NCBI RefSeq assembly: GCF_021650705.1
Contig: NZ_CP087138.1
Span: 4,642,501-4,706,500 of the forward strand
Direction: 5' to 3'
Origin: Pseudomonas sp. KNUC1026
GTDB taxonomy: Bacteria > Pseudomonadota > Gammaproteobacteria > Pseudomonadales > Pseudomonadaceae
DNA: 64,000 bases
Shown here: positions 10,664 through 19,901 of the stretch, piece by piece
Layout of the letters: every line of letters starts with the position of its first letter
Numbering within the stretch: position 1 is the first letter of the stretch
Notes under the pieces: model-generated
The model's input: the letters and a program-made list of their open reading frames with translations, nothing else
Told to the model about the DNA's origin: nothing
Databases searched by the model: none
Translations under genes and position numbers: made by a program

Positions 10664-12072
10664 GGCTGCCAGCCGCCACCCAAGGCCAGGAACAGGTTGA
10701 CCTGCTGCATGGCCACTTGAGTATTGGCAACGGCCAACTGCCCGCGCACTTCGGTGTAGGTGCGGGTGGCTTGCAGATCCTCCAGGAATGATTGGCGCCC
10801 GGCGGTGTAAAACCTGTGGGTCTGTTCTGCCGCATCGTGGGCGGAGCGCTCGGCATCCTGCAGGGCCTCACGGCGCTGCAGGGCGGCGGTGTAGTTTGCC
10901 AGGGTGGTCTGGGTTTCGCGCACAGCATTGAGCACTACGCCGTCAAAGCTTGCCAGCGCCGCCTGGGTGTCGGCCTCGGCAGCCCGCACTCGTGCGCGAG
11001 AGCCGTTGGTGGGAATGCTCCAGTTGATCAACGGGCCGAAGCCCCAGCGGTTGGTCGAGGGCTCGCCCAGGTCCTTGGCAATCCCCACGGTGCCGACCGT
11101 CGCACCAAAGCTGATGTCCGGATACAGCTGCCCGGTCGCAACGCCGATCTGTGCGGTCGCTGCCGCCAGTTTGCGCTCGGCCTGGCGTACATCGGGCCGG
11201 CGCTTGAGCAGTGCAGCCCCGTCACCCACAGGCAGCGCCTGGGCGATTCGAGGTAGCTCGGCGCAGCTATCGGTGCCTGCGGGCAATTGGCCAACTGGGC
11301 GTGCGAGCAGCATGGCGAGCTGATACAGCCCGCCCTGGCGTTCGGCTTCGAATTTGGGAAGCTCCGCGCGCAGTGACTTGAACTGGGTTTGCGTACGGGT
11401 GACCTGGGTTTCATCGCCACGCCCGGCGTCACGCAGGCGCTGCGCCAGTTGCACGCCTTGCTGCTGGAGGTCGAGCGAGTGCAGGGCGATGTCGCGCTCT
11501 TCATTGGCTGCGCACACTTGAGTATAGGCCCGCACCACGTTGGCCACCACGCTGATGCGCGCGGTGTCGGCGCCCGCCTGCGCAGCGTCGGCGTTGGCAT
11601 TGGCCGCCTCTACGCCGCGCTGGAACACGCCCCACATGTCGAACTGGTACGAAGTCTTGATCGACAGCGCGGCAATGTTGGCGACTGGCACCTTCTCAGT
11701 CAGCAAAAATGCCTGCCCCGACTCCTGCAACCGCTGCGCCTCACCGCTTACGCTGGTGCTGAAGCCGCCCTGGCTCTGGGCGACCTCAACCTGGTTCTGC
11801 GCCCGCGCCAGGTTGGCGGCCGCTACCCGCAGGTCGGTGTTGGCGGCCAGTGCCTGTTCCACCAGGCCGTTGAGCCGAGGGTCGTTGTACAGCTTCCACC
11901 AGTCGGCCGGCACCGGCGCGGACACCACATCCTGCGACTGGCCGGCCAGCGCGCCCTGCAAATCTGCGCGGTTGACCGCTGCTTGCCGGGGTAGATGGTA
12001 ATCCGGCCCCATCACCTGGCAGCCGCCCAGCGCCAGCACGCTTGCTGCCAGCAAGGTCAGGCATTTGCTCAT
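10624..12072 (-). CDS. Outer-membrane efflux lipoprotein, NodT/OprM family
   Basis: TolC-like outer-membrane channel of a tripartite efflux system. The signal peptide ends in a lipobox (LALGGC, Cys18) for lipid anchoring, then the NodT-family start (QVMGPDYHLPRQA) and two OEP repeats of long alpha-helical hairpins rich in Ala/Gln. At 482 residues the length is normal. It is the last gene of the marR-FUSC-DUF1656-HlyD-OMF operon and overlaps the preceding HlyD gene by 4 bp. The last 13 codons run into the 3' end of convergent lapD. Substrate unknown. Confidence 0.93.
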   Translation of the reverse strand: MSKCLTLLAASVLALGGCQVMGPDYHLPRQAAVNRADLQGALAGQSQDVVSAPVPADWWKLYNDPRLNGLVEQALAANTDLRVAAANLARAQNQVEVAQSQGGFSTSVSGEAQRLQESGQAFLLTEKVPVANIAALSIKTSYQFDMWGVFQRGVEAANANADAAQAGADTARISVVANVVRAYTQVCAANEERDIALHSLDLQQQGVQLAQRLRDAGRGDETQVTRTQTQFKSLRAELPKFEAERQGGLYQLAMLLARPVGQLPAGTDSCAELPRIAQALPVGDGAALLKRRPDVRQAERKLAAATAQIGVATGQLYPDISFGATVGTVGIAKDLGEPSTNRWGFGPLINWSIPTNGSRARVRAAEADTQAALASFDGVVLNAVRETQTTLANYTAALQRREALQDAERSAHDAAEQTHRFYTAGRQSFLEDLQATRTYTEVRGQLAVANTQVAMQQVNLFLALGGGWQPHAQGAGSPTKRP

Positions 12073-12953
12073 TTTGCCGCTCCCTGCGCATCCGGCAGCA
12101 CCGACACGGTCGCGGTGCGCCCGGCGATCAGGCGAAAGCCTTCCGGCACCTGATCGAAGGCGATGCGCACCGGAATGCGCTGAGCCAGGCGCACCCAGCT
12201 GAAGGCTGGGTTCACATTGGGCAGCAGGTTCGAGCCGCTGCTGCGGTCACGGTCCTCGATGCCAGCGGAGATACTCACCACATGGCCGCCCAGGCGGGTG
12301 TCATCACCCATCACGCGGATGTCCACGGCCTGGCCCACGTGAATGTGGCCCAGCTTGGTTTCTTCGAAATAGCCATCGATGTGGTACGAATCGCCATCCA
12401 CCACCGACAGCAGCGGCTTGCCTGCACTGGCGAATTCGCGATCACGTGGGGCGCGGTCATTGATGAAGCCGTTGACGGGGCTGGTGATCACTGAGCGGTC
12501 CAGGTTCAGCTGGGCGGCATCCACCGCGACCTGCTCGGCGTTCTGCGCAGCCTGGGCGCGGGCGACTTTCGACTGGCTTTCCTCAAGCTGCTCGCGGGCC
12601 ACGAGATTGCCCAGCCCTTGGTTGCGCTTGAGTTCGCGCTGGGCCTGGGCCAAGGTTTCCTTGCGGTCGGCCAGAGCCGCCTGTGCCTGGCGCAGGGCCA
12701 GCTTGAAGCGGTCCTGGTCGATGGTGAACAGCACGTCACCGCGCTTGACCGGCTGGTTGTCGGTCACCTTCACCTGTTGGATCAAGCCCGAAACATCCGG
12801 CGCGATCTGCACCACGTCGGCACGAATGTGGCCGTCGCGCGTCCAGGGCTCGAACATGTAATAGAGCACCATGCGCCAGATGACGACGCAGGCTAATGCC
12901 ACCACGATCAGGGTCACGACCAGGCGGCCAAAGGTCAGCAAAGGTTTTTTCAT
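12069..12953 (-). CDS. HlyD-family membrane-fusion protein of the efflux operon (AaeA/EmrA-like)
   Basis: Periplasmic adaptor joining the inner-membrane FUSC pump to the outer-membrane channel. There is one N-terminal membrane helix (LVVTLIVVALACVVIWRMV), a biotinyl-lipoyl-like half motif (VAPDVSGLIQQVKVTDNQPVKRGDVLF; only part quoted here as evidence of the fold), an alpha-hairpin (about 75-140) and a beta-barrel. The 294-residue length fits the AaeA group. Start ATG at 12953 overlaps the preceding DUF1656 gene by 4 bp. Confidence 0.93.
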   Translation of the reverse strand: MKKPLLTFGRLVVTLIVVALACVVIWRMVLYYMFEPWTRDGHIRADVVQIAPDVSGLIQQVKVTDNQPVKRGDVLFTIDQDRFKLALRQAQAALADRKETLAQAQRELKRNQGLGNLVAREQLEESQSKVARAQAAQNAEQVAVDAAQLNLDRSVITSPVNGFINDRAPRDREFASAGKPLLSVVDGDSYHIDGYFEETKLGHIHVGQAVDIRVMGDDTRLGGHVVSISAGIEDRDRSSGSNLLPNVNPAFSWVRLAQRIPVRIAFDQVPEGFRLIAGRTATVSVLPDAQGAAK

Positions 12954-13159
12954 GTCATCAGGTTTCGGCAGATTAGGTCGACCGCGCCCAGCAGCACGGT
13001 GTAAAGGGCCACGTTGAACAGCGCCCGGTGCCAGACCAGGCGGTAGAAATGCACGCGGTTGAGCAACGCGTGAACCAGCAGGAACAGACCATAGGCCAAG
13101 GCCATGATCCCCAGCAGGGTAGGCAGGAAGATCCCGCCGATATCCAGTTCACCGATCAC
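12950..13159 (-). CDS. Small DUF1656 inner-membrane protein (AaeX-like)
   Basis: A 69-residue protein with two hydrophobic segments (FLPTLLGIMALAYGLFLLV and LFNVALYTVLLGAVDLI), the DUF1656 pattern found between FUSC pump and HlyD genes. It is probably an accessory subunit of the pump; its exact role is not known. It starts at GTG 13159, overlapping the pump gene's stop, and ends in a 4-bp overlap with the HlyD gene, so the operon is tightly coupled. Confidence 0.88.
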   Translation of the reverse strand: MIGELDIGGIFLPTLLGIMALAYGLFLLVHALLNRVHFYRLVWHRALFNVALYTVLLGAVDLICRNLMT

Positions 13160-15261
13160 AGCGGCGCTCCGTCCAGGCCTTGCGGCGGCAGTTGGTGGTA
13201 TTCATCCGGCTCATGCAGCATTTCCAAGCCGGGCAGCAGCGCCAGGCGTAACCCGCTGAGTGACAGCAGCAGTTGCTCGCGTGCGTCTTCAGCGCCGTCG
13301 GCCTGGCAGGCGGCCAGGTTCAAGGCTCGGCGTGCGCGGTCCATGGTCATCAAGGTGTTCATGGGCGCGGCCAGGCGTTCGCGGGCTTTGAGGCAGGCGG
13401 CGAAGTAGCTGGTCACTTCGACCACCACCTGAGCCAGCAGTGCGCGCGGTGTGCCGTTGATCCGGGGGGCGTAGGCCAGGATGTCCAGCAGGTTCAGCGC
13501 CACCCGCACGTCGCGCAGCGCCGCACCGGTGTCCTGGCCGGTATTGGCCAGGCGCGGCAGCAACTGCATCAGCCGGTCGAGCATGCGCACTGCCTTGGCG
13601 CGGTGTTCGTTGAGCGTGCCGGCCTCGCCCAGCTCGACGATCTCCTGCCAGCTGAAGCGAGTCAGGCGCCGCGCGGCCAGTTCGGTACCGAAGGGGCGCA
13701 TGATCAGCGTCCAGCAGAACGCGAACAGCAGCCCCACGGGGCCGGCGATGTTCGCGTTTACAAAGTTCATGAAGTTGGCGTCGTATTCGCCCTGAATGCT
13801 GATGAAGGTGGACGTGTTGACCAGCGTCAGCAGGGTGCCCAGGTAGAAACGCGGCTGTACCGTCAGCGCACCGATTGGGATGAACGGAATGGCGAAGGCC
13901 AGCACCAGCATCGGAAAGTCATGCAGGTTCGGCAGCACCACGAACAGATAAAGGCTCGAAAGCACAACCGAGACCGAGGTCCAGAAGAAGAACCGGTAGA
14001 TCTGCGGTGCCGGGTCGTCCATCGCCGCGAAGAAGCTGCACGACACGGCCGCCAGGATTACCGCGCTGCCGCCGTCAGCCCAGCCCATTTCAATCCAGAT
14101 CACGGAGGCGGCGATGATTGCGGTGACCGAAGTGAGCGAGGAGTAGAGCATCATGCCGCGGTCGAAGGTCGGGCGCAGCCGGCCCAGGCGCCAATGGCGG
14201 TAGACCGCTCGCCAGTTGGCGCGGCTCTGGCGGTCGATCAGCTCGTGCAGGACGCGCATGTCCTGCCAGAGGTCGGCCAACTCGCCGAGTCGATACAGCG
14301 CGTTGGCGAACAGCAGTTCACGGCGGTCGTCCAGCTCGCCCGGCGCCGGGCGCAGGCGCTCGATGTGGGCATGCAGGTCTTGCCAGGGCCCTGGCGTGGC
14401 ACCGTTAAAGGTGCCGGCCAGCCATTCACGGGTGTGCTCCAGCAGCGGCGTGAAGCGTGCCACCAGTTCCGGGGTACGCCGCTCCATCGCCACGAGGGCG
14501 TCATCGAGGGCATCGATCACCGGCAGTAGGTGAATCATCCGCCCGCGCAGTTCGCGGGTGTTGCGCATGTGATGGGGCGTGGCGCCTTCGTGGGGCAGTT
14601 GGCCGATCATCTGTTCCAGGGCGTTGAAATTCACCACCATCGAGGCGCGCAGCGGCCCGACTTCTTCGCCGCTCACACTACGCGTGAGGTAGCGCAGCGC
14701 GTAGCTGCTGGCTTCGTTGAACCACTTGTCGTGCGCGCCGCCCACCGCAGTCACCAGGCGGCGGGGCCAGAAGATCGCGCCGACTACTGCAGCGCAGAGA
14801 ATGCCGATGAAGATCTCCTGGGTGCGCGAGGAGGCCACATCGAACACCGCTGAAGGGTTATCCACTACCGGTAGCGCAATCAGCGGCAGGGTGTAGCCGG
14901 CCAGCATCAGGGCGTAGAAGTTGGCGGTGCGCAGGTGCATCGACAGGTACAGCAAAGTACCGGTCCACAGTGCGATCACCGTGGCGAGCAGGTAGGGCGT
15001 CTGCACGAACAACGGCACGAACAGCACCGCAGCGCTGGCGCCGAGAAACGTGCCCACCAGCCGGTAAACGGCTTTGGAACTGGTCGGGCCGACGAAGGGG
15101 CTGGAGACGATGTACACCGAAGCCATCGCCCAGTAAGGCCGTGGCATTTCCAACTTCAGGGCGATCCACAACGCCAGCATGGAGGCGGCGAAGGTGCGCA
15201 CGCCGTACCACCAGTCCTGCGCTGGCGGTACGTCGCTGAAAAAAGGCTTCAACCGGCCCAT
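13156..15261 (-). CDS. FUSC-family aromatic acid/drug exporter (AaeB/PET family)
   Basis: Inner-membrane pump of the p-hydroxybenzoic acid efflux (PET) family. Two blocks of five to six membrane helices (from about residues 20-170 and 385-520) are separated by large cytoplasmic regions, the usual FUSC duplication. The N-terminal PYWAMASVYIVSSPFVG and the second-half counterpart are typical. At 701 residues it is full length. It overlaps the MarR gene by 13 bp. E. coli AaeB exports aromatic carboxylic acids; a similar role here is inference. Confidence 0.92.
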   Translation of the reverse strand: MGRLKPFFSDVPPAQDWWYGVRTFAASMLALWIALKLEMPRPYWAMASVYIVSSPFVGPTSSKAVYRLVGTFLGASAAVLFVPLFVQTPYLLATVIALWTGTLLYLSMHLRTANFYALMLAGYTLPLIALPVVDNPSAVFDVASSRTQEIFIGILCAAVVGAIFWPRRLVTAVGGAHDKWFNEASSYALRYLTRSVSGEEVGPLRASMVVNFNALEQMIGQLPHEGATPHHMRNTRELRGRMIHLLPVIDALDDALVAMERRTPELVARFTPLLEHTREWLAGTFNGATPGPWQDLHAHIERLRPAPGELDDRRELLFANALYRLGELADLWQDMRVLHELIDRQSRANWRAVYRHWRLGRLRPTFDRGMMLYSSLTSVTAIIAASVIWIEMGWADGGSAVILAAVSCSFFAAMDDPAPQIYRFFFWTSVSVVLSSLYLFVVLPNLHDFPMLVLAFAIPFIPIGALTVQPRFYLGTLLTLVNTSTFISIQGEYDANFMNFVNANIAGPVGLLFAFCWTLIMRPFGTELAARRLTRFSWQEIVELGEAGTLNEHRAKAVRMLDRLMQLLPRLANTGQDTGAALRDVRVALNLLDILAYAPRINGTPRALLAQVVVEVTSYFAACLKARERLAAPMNTLMTMDRARRALNLAACQADGAEDAREQLLLSLSGLRLALLPGLEMLHEPDEYHQLPPQGLDGAPL

Positions 15262-15704
15262 GTGCCAGGCCCTTGGATGGCGGCATCTTCGAAGGCCTGC
15301 AACACGCGTTGCGCGGCTTCGAGGTCAGCGGGGTCGATTTGCTTGAAGACGCCTTTACGCAGGCGCACCAGTTCGCCTTCGATCGCCTCGGCCAGACGGC
15401 GGCCTTCTGCCGTAAGGCTCAACGCCTTGGCGCGGCGGTCGGCGGGGTCCTCTGTACGCAGCACAAAGCCTTGGGCGCACAACTGATCGAGCAGTCGCAC
15501 CAGCGACGGGCTTTCCATGCCTGACGCGTGGGCGACCGTCACCTGGCGCACACCGTCGCCCAGACGCAGGATCACCAGCAAGGGCACGGCGCAGGCCTCG
15601 GTGATGCCGTAGTTGGCCAGCACGTTCTGGCAGATGCGCCGCCAATGTCGGCTGGCCGTGACGGTGCCGCTGGTGATGATTTGCTGGAGTTTTTCGAGGG
15701 TCAT
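15249..15704 (-). CDS. MarR-family transcriptional regulator of the efflux operon
   Basis: Winged-helix repressor of the MarR group, first gene of the operon. The recognition region is seen as HASGMESPSLVRLLDQLCAQG, and the wing as RTEDPADRRAKALSLT, which contains the signature D-x-R-[AS]-K. At 151 residues it is normal. Its start lies 20 bp from a perfect 6-bp inverted repeat that is a likely operator, suggesting autoregulation and induction by aromatic ligands; the ligand is not known. Confidence 0.92.
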   Translation of the reverse strand: MTLEKLQQIITSGTVTASRHWRRICQNVLANYGITEACAVPLLVILRLGDGVRQVTVAHASGMESPSLVRLLDQLCAQGFVLRTEDPADRRAKALSLTAEGRRLAEAIEGELVRLRKGVFKQIDPADLEAAQRVLQAFEDAAIQGPGTWAG

Positions 15705-15724
15705 CGAGGAGGTAGTACATATTC

Positions 15725-15740
15725 ATAGTTTGCTAACTAT
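15725..15740. promoter_or_regulatory. Inverted repeat, candidate MarR operator
   Basis: atagtt-tgct-aactat is a perfect 6-bp dyad with a 4-bp spacer in the AT-rich promoter patch directly upstream of the marR-type gene. Its size and symmetry suit a MarR dimer; binding is inferred. Confidence 0.55.
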
Positions 15741-15796
15741 TAATATCCTCCCAACCTATTGGAGCGTCAACCGCCGCTTATCCGTCTTCCCCCGTG

Positions 15797-16072
15797 GCGC
15801 CTGTTTGGTAGAGAGCCTGGGGCTTGCATGTCGCGCGGCAAGCCGCCCTCCCACTTTGTGATCTACGCCGTTGCTCAGCCTTCGTGGGAGGCCGGCTTGC
15901 CGGGCGACGCCTATTTGGTAGAGAGCTTGAGGCCCGCATGTGCACGGCAAGCCGCCCTCCCACTTTTTGATCTGCGCCGTTGCTCAGCCTCGTGGGAGGC
16001 CGGCTTGCCGGGCGACGCCTGTTTGGTAGAGAGCTTGAGGCCCGCATGTCGCGCGGCAAGCCGCCCTCCCGC
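15797..16072. repeat. REP-type palindromic repeat array (2.5 units of ~109 bp)
   Basis: Five alternating copies of a ~25-bp palindromic element: reverse at 15830-15854, 15940-15963 and 16048-16072 (gcgcggcaagccgccctccc type), forward at 15884-15911 and 15992-16019 (gtgggaggccggcttgccgg type). The linker ctgtttggtagagagc recurs at 15801, 15911 and 16019, so the array is a tandem repeat of period 108-110 bp. Related pairs occur at 38466-38560 and 60753-60835. It fills the gap between the marR promoter and the ABC permease stop; no gene is seen here. Such elements are intergenic REP/BIME sequences, often transcript ends. Confidence 0.85.
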
Positions 16073-16124
16073 CAGATAATCTGCGGCGATCCGCAAGCTT
16101 GCAGTCAAGGATTTCCAAGCGATC

Positions 16125-16973
16125 TCAGCGCGCCATCCCCCAGCGCTTCACGGTGTATCTCTCCAGCGTATCGAACACCAGGTTCTCCACCAGCAGCCCG
16201 ATCAGGATCACAACCGCCAGCCCTGCAAACACTTTGTCGGTATACAGCTCATTACGATTCTGGAAGATGTACCAACCCAGCCCTCCTTTACCGCTGGTGG
16301 CACCGAACACCAGTTCGGCGGCGATCAGCGTGCGCCAGGCGAAGGCCCAGCCGATCTTCAGGCCCGACAGAATCGCCGGCAGCGCCGCCGGCACCAGGAT
16401 CAACGCCACGAAGCGCAGCCCGCGCAGGCCATAGTTGCGCCCGGCCATGCGCAGCGTCTCCGATACGCCCATGAACCCTGAATAGGTATTGAGCGCCAGC
16501 GGCCAGAGCACCGAGTGCACCAGCACGAACACCAGGCTCTTTTCACCCAGCCCGAACCACAGCAGCGCCAGTGGCAACAGTGCGATCGCCGGCAACGGGT
16601 TGAACATCGAGGTGAGGGTGCCCAGCAGGTCTCGGCCCAGTTGGGTAGAGACGGCAAGCGTGGTCAATCCGAACGCCAGCGCGATGCCCAGCAGATACCC
16701 TTTGAGCAGCACCCCGAGTGAAACGATCACTTTCTCGGGCAACTCCCCGCTCAGCGTGCCGCTCCATAACGCCTGCGCGGTCTGGGTAAAGCTGGGCAGC
16801 AGCAAATCATTACCCTGATAGCGCGCTGCCGCCTCCCAGGCCAGCGCCACCAGCAGCAAGATCACGCCCTTGCGCAGCCAGCCTTGCTGCCACAGGCGTT
16901 GTGCCAATGGGATGTTTCGGGTCAGGGGGAGGTCGTCCAGTGGCGCGAGGGCCACTTCGAATTCCTGGCGCAT
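16125..16973 (-). CDS. ABC transporter permease, sulfonate/taurine type (SsuC/TauC-like)
   Basis: Inner-membrane channel subunit of an importer for sulfonate-like compounds. About six membrane helices; the EAA loop that docks the ATPase is seen as SETLRMAGRNYGLRGLRFV. Start chosen at ATG 16973, which has a GGAG Shine-Dalgarno and lies 20 bp after the ATPase stop; the upstream in-frame start at 17024 would overlap the ATPase. Last gene of the dioxygenase-SBP-ATPase-permease operon. Confidence 0.9.
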   Translation of the reverse strand: MRQEFEVALAPLDDLPLTRNIPLAQRLWQQGWLRKGVILLLVALAWEAAARYQGNDLLLPSFTQTAQALWSGTLSGELPEKVIVSLGVLLKGYLLGIALAFGLTTLAVSTQLGRDLLGTLTSMFNPLPAIALLPLALLWFGLGEKSLVFVLVHSVLWPLALNTYSGFMGVSETLRMAGRNYGLRGLRFVALILVPAALPAILSGLKIGWAFAWRTLIAAELVFGATSGKGGLGWYIFQNRNELYTDKVFAGLAVVILIGLLVENLVFDTLERYTVKRWGMAR

Positions 16974-16992
16974 GTTCTGCACTCCGGGCCGA

Positions 16993-17838
16993 TCAGTAGG
17001 AAATGCGCACATCGGCGAAAGCACGGTCGGCGTCGAGTGCCTCGGCCGGGCTTTCGTCGAACAGCAGCCGATGAATATGCCGGGTACTGGCCTGCAAGGC
17101 CTCGCTGCCCAGGCTGTGCAAGCCGTAATGATGGCTGTGCACCTCGGCGCGCACGCGCCCGGGGTGGGGCGAGAGCAGCAGGATGCGGCTGCCGACCACC
17201 AGCGCTTCTTCGATGGAGTGGGTGACGAACAGCAAGGTGAACTTCACCTCTTCCCACAGCGCCAGCAACTCTTCCTGCATCTTGCGCCGGGTCAGCGCGT
17301 CCAGCGCAGCGAACGGCTCGTCCATCAACAGGATCTTGGGCTGCATCGCCAGCGCCCGGGCGATCGCCACGCGCGCTTTCATGCCGCCGGAGAGCTGGTG
17401 CGGGAAGGCATCGGCAAAGCGCGCCAGGCCTACCTTGCCCAGGTATTCCAGCGCACGTTCACGCGCCTGAGCCTTGCCCAGCGTGCGCGAGGCGAGCAGC
17501 GGGAACATCACGTTGTGCAACACGGTTTTCCAGGGTGGTAGCTGGTCGAATTCCTGAAACACCACAATGCGATCCGGGCCGGGCCCGGTCACCGGTTGGC
17601 CCTGCAACTGGATCGACCCGCCCTGCGGCGGCAGAAACCCCGCCACCGCCTTGAGCAGGCTGGACTTGCCGCACCCGGAAGGGCCGAGCAACACGAAACG
17701 GTCGCCCTGGTCCACTTCGAAACTCACCTGGTGAGTGGCTCGCACCACGCTTTGTGCGGTGCGGTATTCGAGATCAAGCTCGCGCACTTGCAGCAGTGCG
17801 CTCTGGCTGGCCGCGTGGCCTTGCGCATAGGCGTTCAT
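16993..17838 (-). CDS. ABC transporter ATP-binding protein, sulfonate/taurine type (SsuB/TauB-like)
   Basis: Energising subunit of the importer. Walker A GPSGCGKSS (52-60), Q-loop VFQEFDQLPPW, signature LSGGMKARVAIARAL, Walker B ILLMDEPFAALD and the switch histidine (LFVTHSIEEAL) are all intact. At 281 residues it is slightly longer than the TauB average, with a 15-residue N-terminal lead. It starts 5 bp after the binding-protein gene stop. Confidence 0.93.
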   Translation of the reverse strand: MNAYAQGHAASQSALLQVRELDLEYRTAQSVVRATHQVSFEVDQGDRFVLLGPSGCGKSSLLKAVAGFLPPQGGSIQLQGQPVTGPGPDRIVVFQEFDQLPPWKTVLHNVMFPLLASRTLGKAQARERALEYLGKVGLARFADAFPHQLSGGMKARVAIARALAMQPKILLMDEPFAALDALTRRKMQEELLALWEEVKFTLLFVTHSIEEALVVGSRILLLSPHPGRVRAEVHSHHYGLHSLGSEALQASTRHIHRLLFDESPAEALDADRAFADVRISY

Positions 17839-17843
17839 GGCGG

Positions 17844-18851
17844 TCAGCTTCCGTTGAGCGGGCGGGTGTCCTGGAAGAAATAGTCTTGCCAGGAAGCAGG
17901 TTTGTTCTTGATTGCGCCAACGCGGTACATGAACTCGGCCAGTTTGTAGGTGCCTTTGGGGTCGATGCTGAACTGGTATTTCGGGTTTTCGAGGATCTTG
18001 AGCAGGTCAGGCTGGCTGATCTTGGCTTTGGTCACACGGATGTAGGTGTCGGCGGCCTGCGCCTTGTTGTGCTCGATGAAGTCAGCGGCCTCGGCCAATG
18101 CCTCGATGAAGGCGTGGTAGGTCTTGGGGTTGTCCTCGCGGAATTTTTCCGTGGCGAACAGCACTGTCGGCGAGTTGGGGCCGAGCAGGTCGTAGGTGTC
18201 GAGCACGGTGTGTACGTTCGGCGCGGCGATCTCCTGTTCCTGGAAAGGTGGGTTGGAGAAGTGCCCGGTCAGCTCAGTGCCGCCGCTGATGATCGCAGCG
18301 CTGGCGTCAGGGTGTGGAACGGCCACGGTGTACTTGTCCAGGCGGTTGAACGCGTCATCGCCCCACTCTTTGGCCGCGGCGTACTGAAGAAAGCGCGATT
18401 GCACCGATACCGACACTGCCGGCACCGCGATGCGGTCCTTTTCGGTGAAGTCTGCGATGGTCTTCACGTTCGGGTTGTTGCTCACCAACAAGTAGGGGAA
18501 GTTGCCCAGCGATGCCACGCCCTTGACGTTCTGCCGGCCATGGGTGCGGTCCCAGATGGTCAGCAACGGGCCGACGCCGGCGCCGGCGATGTCCACTGAG
18601 CCTGAAAGCAGCGCGTCGTTCACTGCCGAGCCGCCGGAAAGCTGGGTCCAGTCGACCTTGATATCCACTCCGTCGGCCTTGCCGTGCTTCTCGATCAGCC
18701 CTTGGTCGCGCACCACATTGAGCAGCAGATAGACAATGCCGAACTGCTCGGCGATGCGGATCTGCCCTTCGGCCTGGGCCGCAGCGGGCGCCAGCAGCGT
18801 GCTGCCGGCCAGCCCCAGCGCAGCGGCCAGGGTACCTATACGTTTGAACAT
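17844..18851 (-). CDS. ABC transporter periplasmic substrate-binding protein (SsuA/TauA-like)
   Basis: Secreted binding protein delivering substrate to the permease. Signal peptide ends at AAAQAEG (about residue 26), followed by a NMT1/THI5-like fold (DQGLIEKHGKADGVDIKVDW, then SGGSAVNDALLSGSVDIAGAG). The start ATG at 18851 has an AGGAG Shine-Dalgarno; the upstream in-frame start at 18881 would add a non-signal leader. Neighbouring TauD-type dioxygenase points to a sulfonate or sulfate ester, but the substrate is not fixed by sequence. Confidence 0.9.
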   Translation of the reverse strand: MFKRIGTLAAALGLAGSTLLAPAAAQAEGQIRIAEQFGIVYLLLNVVRDQGLIEKHGKADGVDIKVDWTQLSGGSAVNDALLSGSVDIAGAGVGPLLTIWDRTHGRQNVKGVASLGNFPYLLVSNNPNVKTIADFTEKDRIAVPAVSVSVQSRFLQYAAAKEWGDDAFNRLDKYTVAVPHPDASAAIISGGTELTGHFSNPPFQEQEIAAPNVHTVLDTYDLLGPNSPTVLFATEKFREDNPKTYHAFIEALAEAADFIEHNKAQAADTYIRVTKAKISQPDLLKILENPKYQFSIDPKGTYKLAEFMYRVGAIKNKPASWQDYFFQDTRPLNGS

Positions 18852-18867
18852 GACGAAACTCCTGGCT

Positions 18868-19755
18868 TCAGAACGGGGCATCGCCCTGGATGGTGGTGCG
18901 GTGAAGGGTGCGGCGCAGATGGGCCGGGCAGCCGGCCGCCAGGTGGATCACCGAGCGGTTGTCCCAGAACACCATGTCGCCCTCGCGCCAGCTGTGGCGG
19001 TGGACGTTCTCTGGCAGCACGCTGTAGCGGTAGAGCTCGGCGAGGATCTGCCGGCTCTCGTCCTCGGGCAGGCCGACGATGTGCGTGGTGAAGCCCTCGC
19101 TGACGAACAGCGCCTTGCGGCCGGTCTCCGGGTGCGTACGCACCACCGGGTGATCCACCACCACTACTTGCGCCAGCTGCTCGGCAGTGAGGGTCGGCCG
19201 TTGATAGCCATTGATGGCAGGCTCGTTGTAACGGGCGGTGTAGGAGTGCGACGCCTTGCGCCCTTCTACGGCATTGCGCAGCTCGGCGGGCAGGGCTTCA
19301 AGCGCCTTGTGCATGTCGGCGAACAAGGTATCGCCGCCTTCGCTGGGCAGCTCCTGGGCGTAGAGCATGGAACCGAGGCTCGGCAGCTCTTTGTAGGAAA
19401 GGTCGGAGTGCCAGAACTTGCCAGCATCGGAAAGCCCGATGTTCTGGCCGTTCTCCACCACATTGGACACCCGGAGGATCTCCGGATGGCCCGGCAGCAG
19501 GAACTGCTTGAGCACATGGATCTGCAACTCGCCAAAGCGCCGGCTGAAGGCCACTTGCTGGGCGGGGGTGATGTTCTGCTCGCGGAACACCACCACGTGA
19601 TAGTCGAGGTGAGCGCGGTGAATGCGGGCAAAGTCGCTGTCGTTCAGCGGCTGGGCCAGGTCCAGGCCGATGATTTCGGCGCCGGTACCGGCTGCGAACG
19701 GGCGGATTTCAAAAGGCTGCGAAGCGGGTGCCGCGAGATGGGCTGCCGATGGCAT
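18868..19755 (-). CDS. TauD/TfdA-family Fe(II)/2-oxoglutarate-dependent dioxygenase
   Basis: Cytoplasmic non-haem iron oxygenase that likely releases sulfite or sulfate from an organosulfur compound. The iron-binding facial triad is seen as H-x-D in FWHSDLSY and the distal His in SVIHLAAGC; the 2-oxoglutarate-binding Arg is in LRRTLHRTTI. About 295 residues is normal for the TauD/AtsK group. Start chosen at ATG 19755 because GGGGAGAG lies 6 bp upstream. First gene of the ABC importer operon. TauD (taurine) and AtsK (alkyl sulfate) cannot be separated by eye. Confidence 0.9.
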   Translation of the reverse strand: MPSAAHLAAPASQPFEIRPFAAGTGAEIIGLDLAQPLNDSDFARIHRAHLDYHVVVFREQNITPAQQVAFSRRFGELQIHVLKQFLLPGHPEILRVSNVVENGQNIGLSDAGKFWHSDLSYKELPSLGSMLYAQELPSEGGDTLFADMHKALEALPAELRNAVEGRKASHSYTARYNEPAINGYQRPTLTAEQLAQVVVVDHPVVRTHPETGRKALFVSEGFTTHIVGLPEDESRQILAELYRYSVLPENVHRHSWREGDMVFWDNRSVIHLAAGCPAHLRRTLHRTTIQGDAPF

Positions 19756-19901
19756 GGTGACTCTCCCCACAAGCGCGCCGACGGGCGCGCAACGATTGGA
19801 CGCTCACGGGGTTTGCCCGTGTGGTTCTTCTCGTGCGGCGCACCGATTGGTCGGCTCGTACGCAGGTAGCAGAGTCTAAAGAAATAAAAACCTAAATCTA
19901 A

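Noticed and set aside
15797..16072. Regular repeats considered as a CRISPR array
   Set aside because: Units are inverted palindromes with near-identical linkers, no unique spacers and no cas genes; REP array instead.
10624..19755. Efflux and sulfonate block as a mobile island
   Set aside because: No integrase, transposase, tRNA edge or direct-repeat borders seen; rearrangement is more likely.
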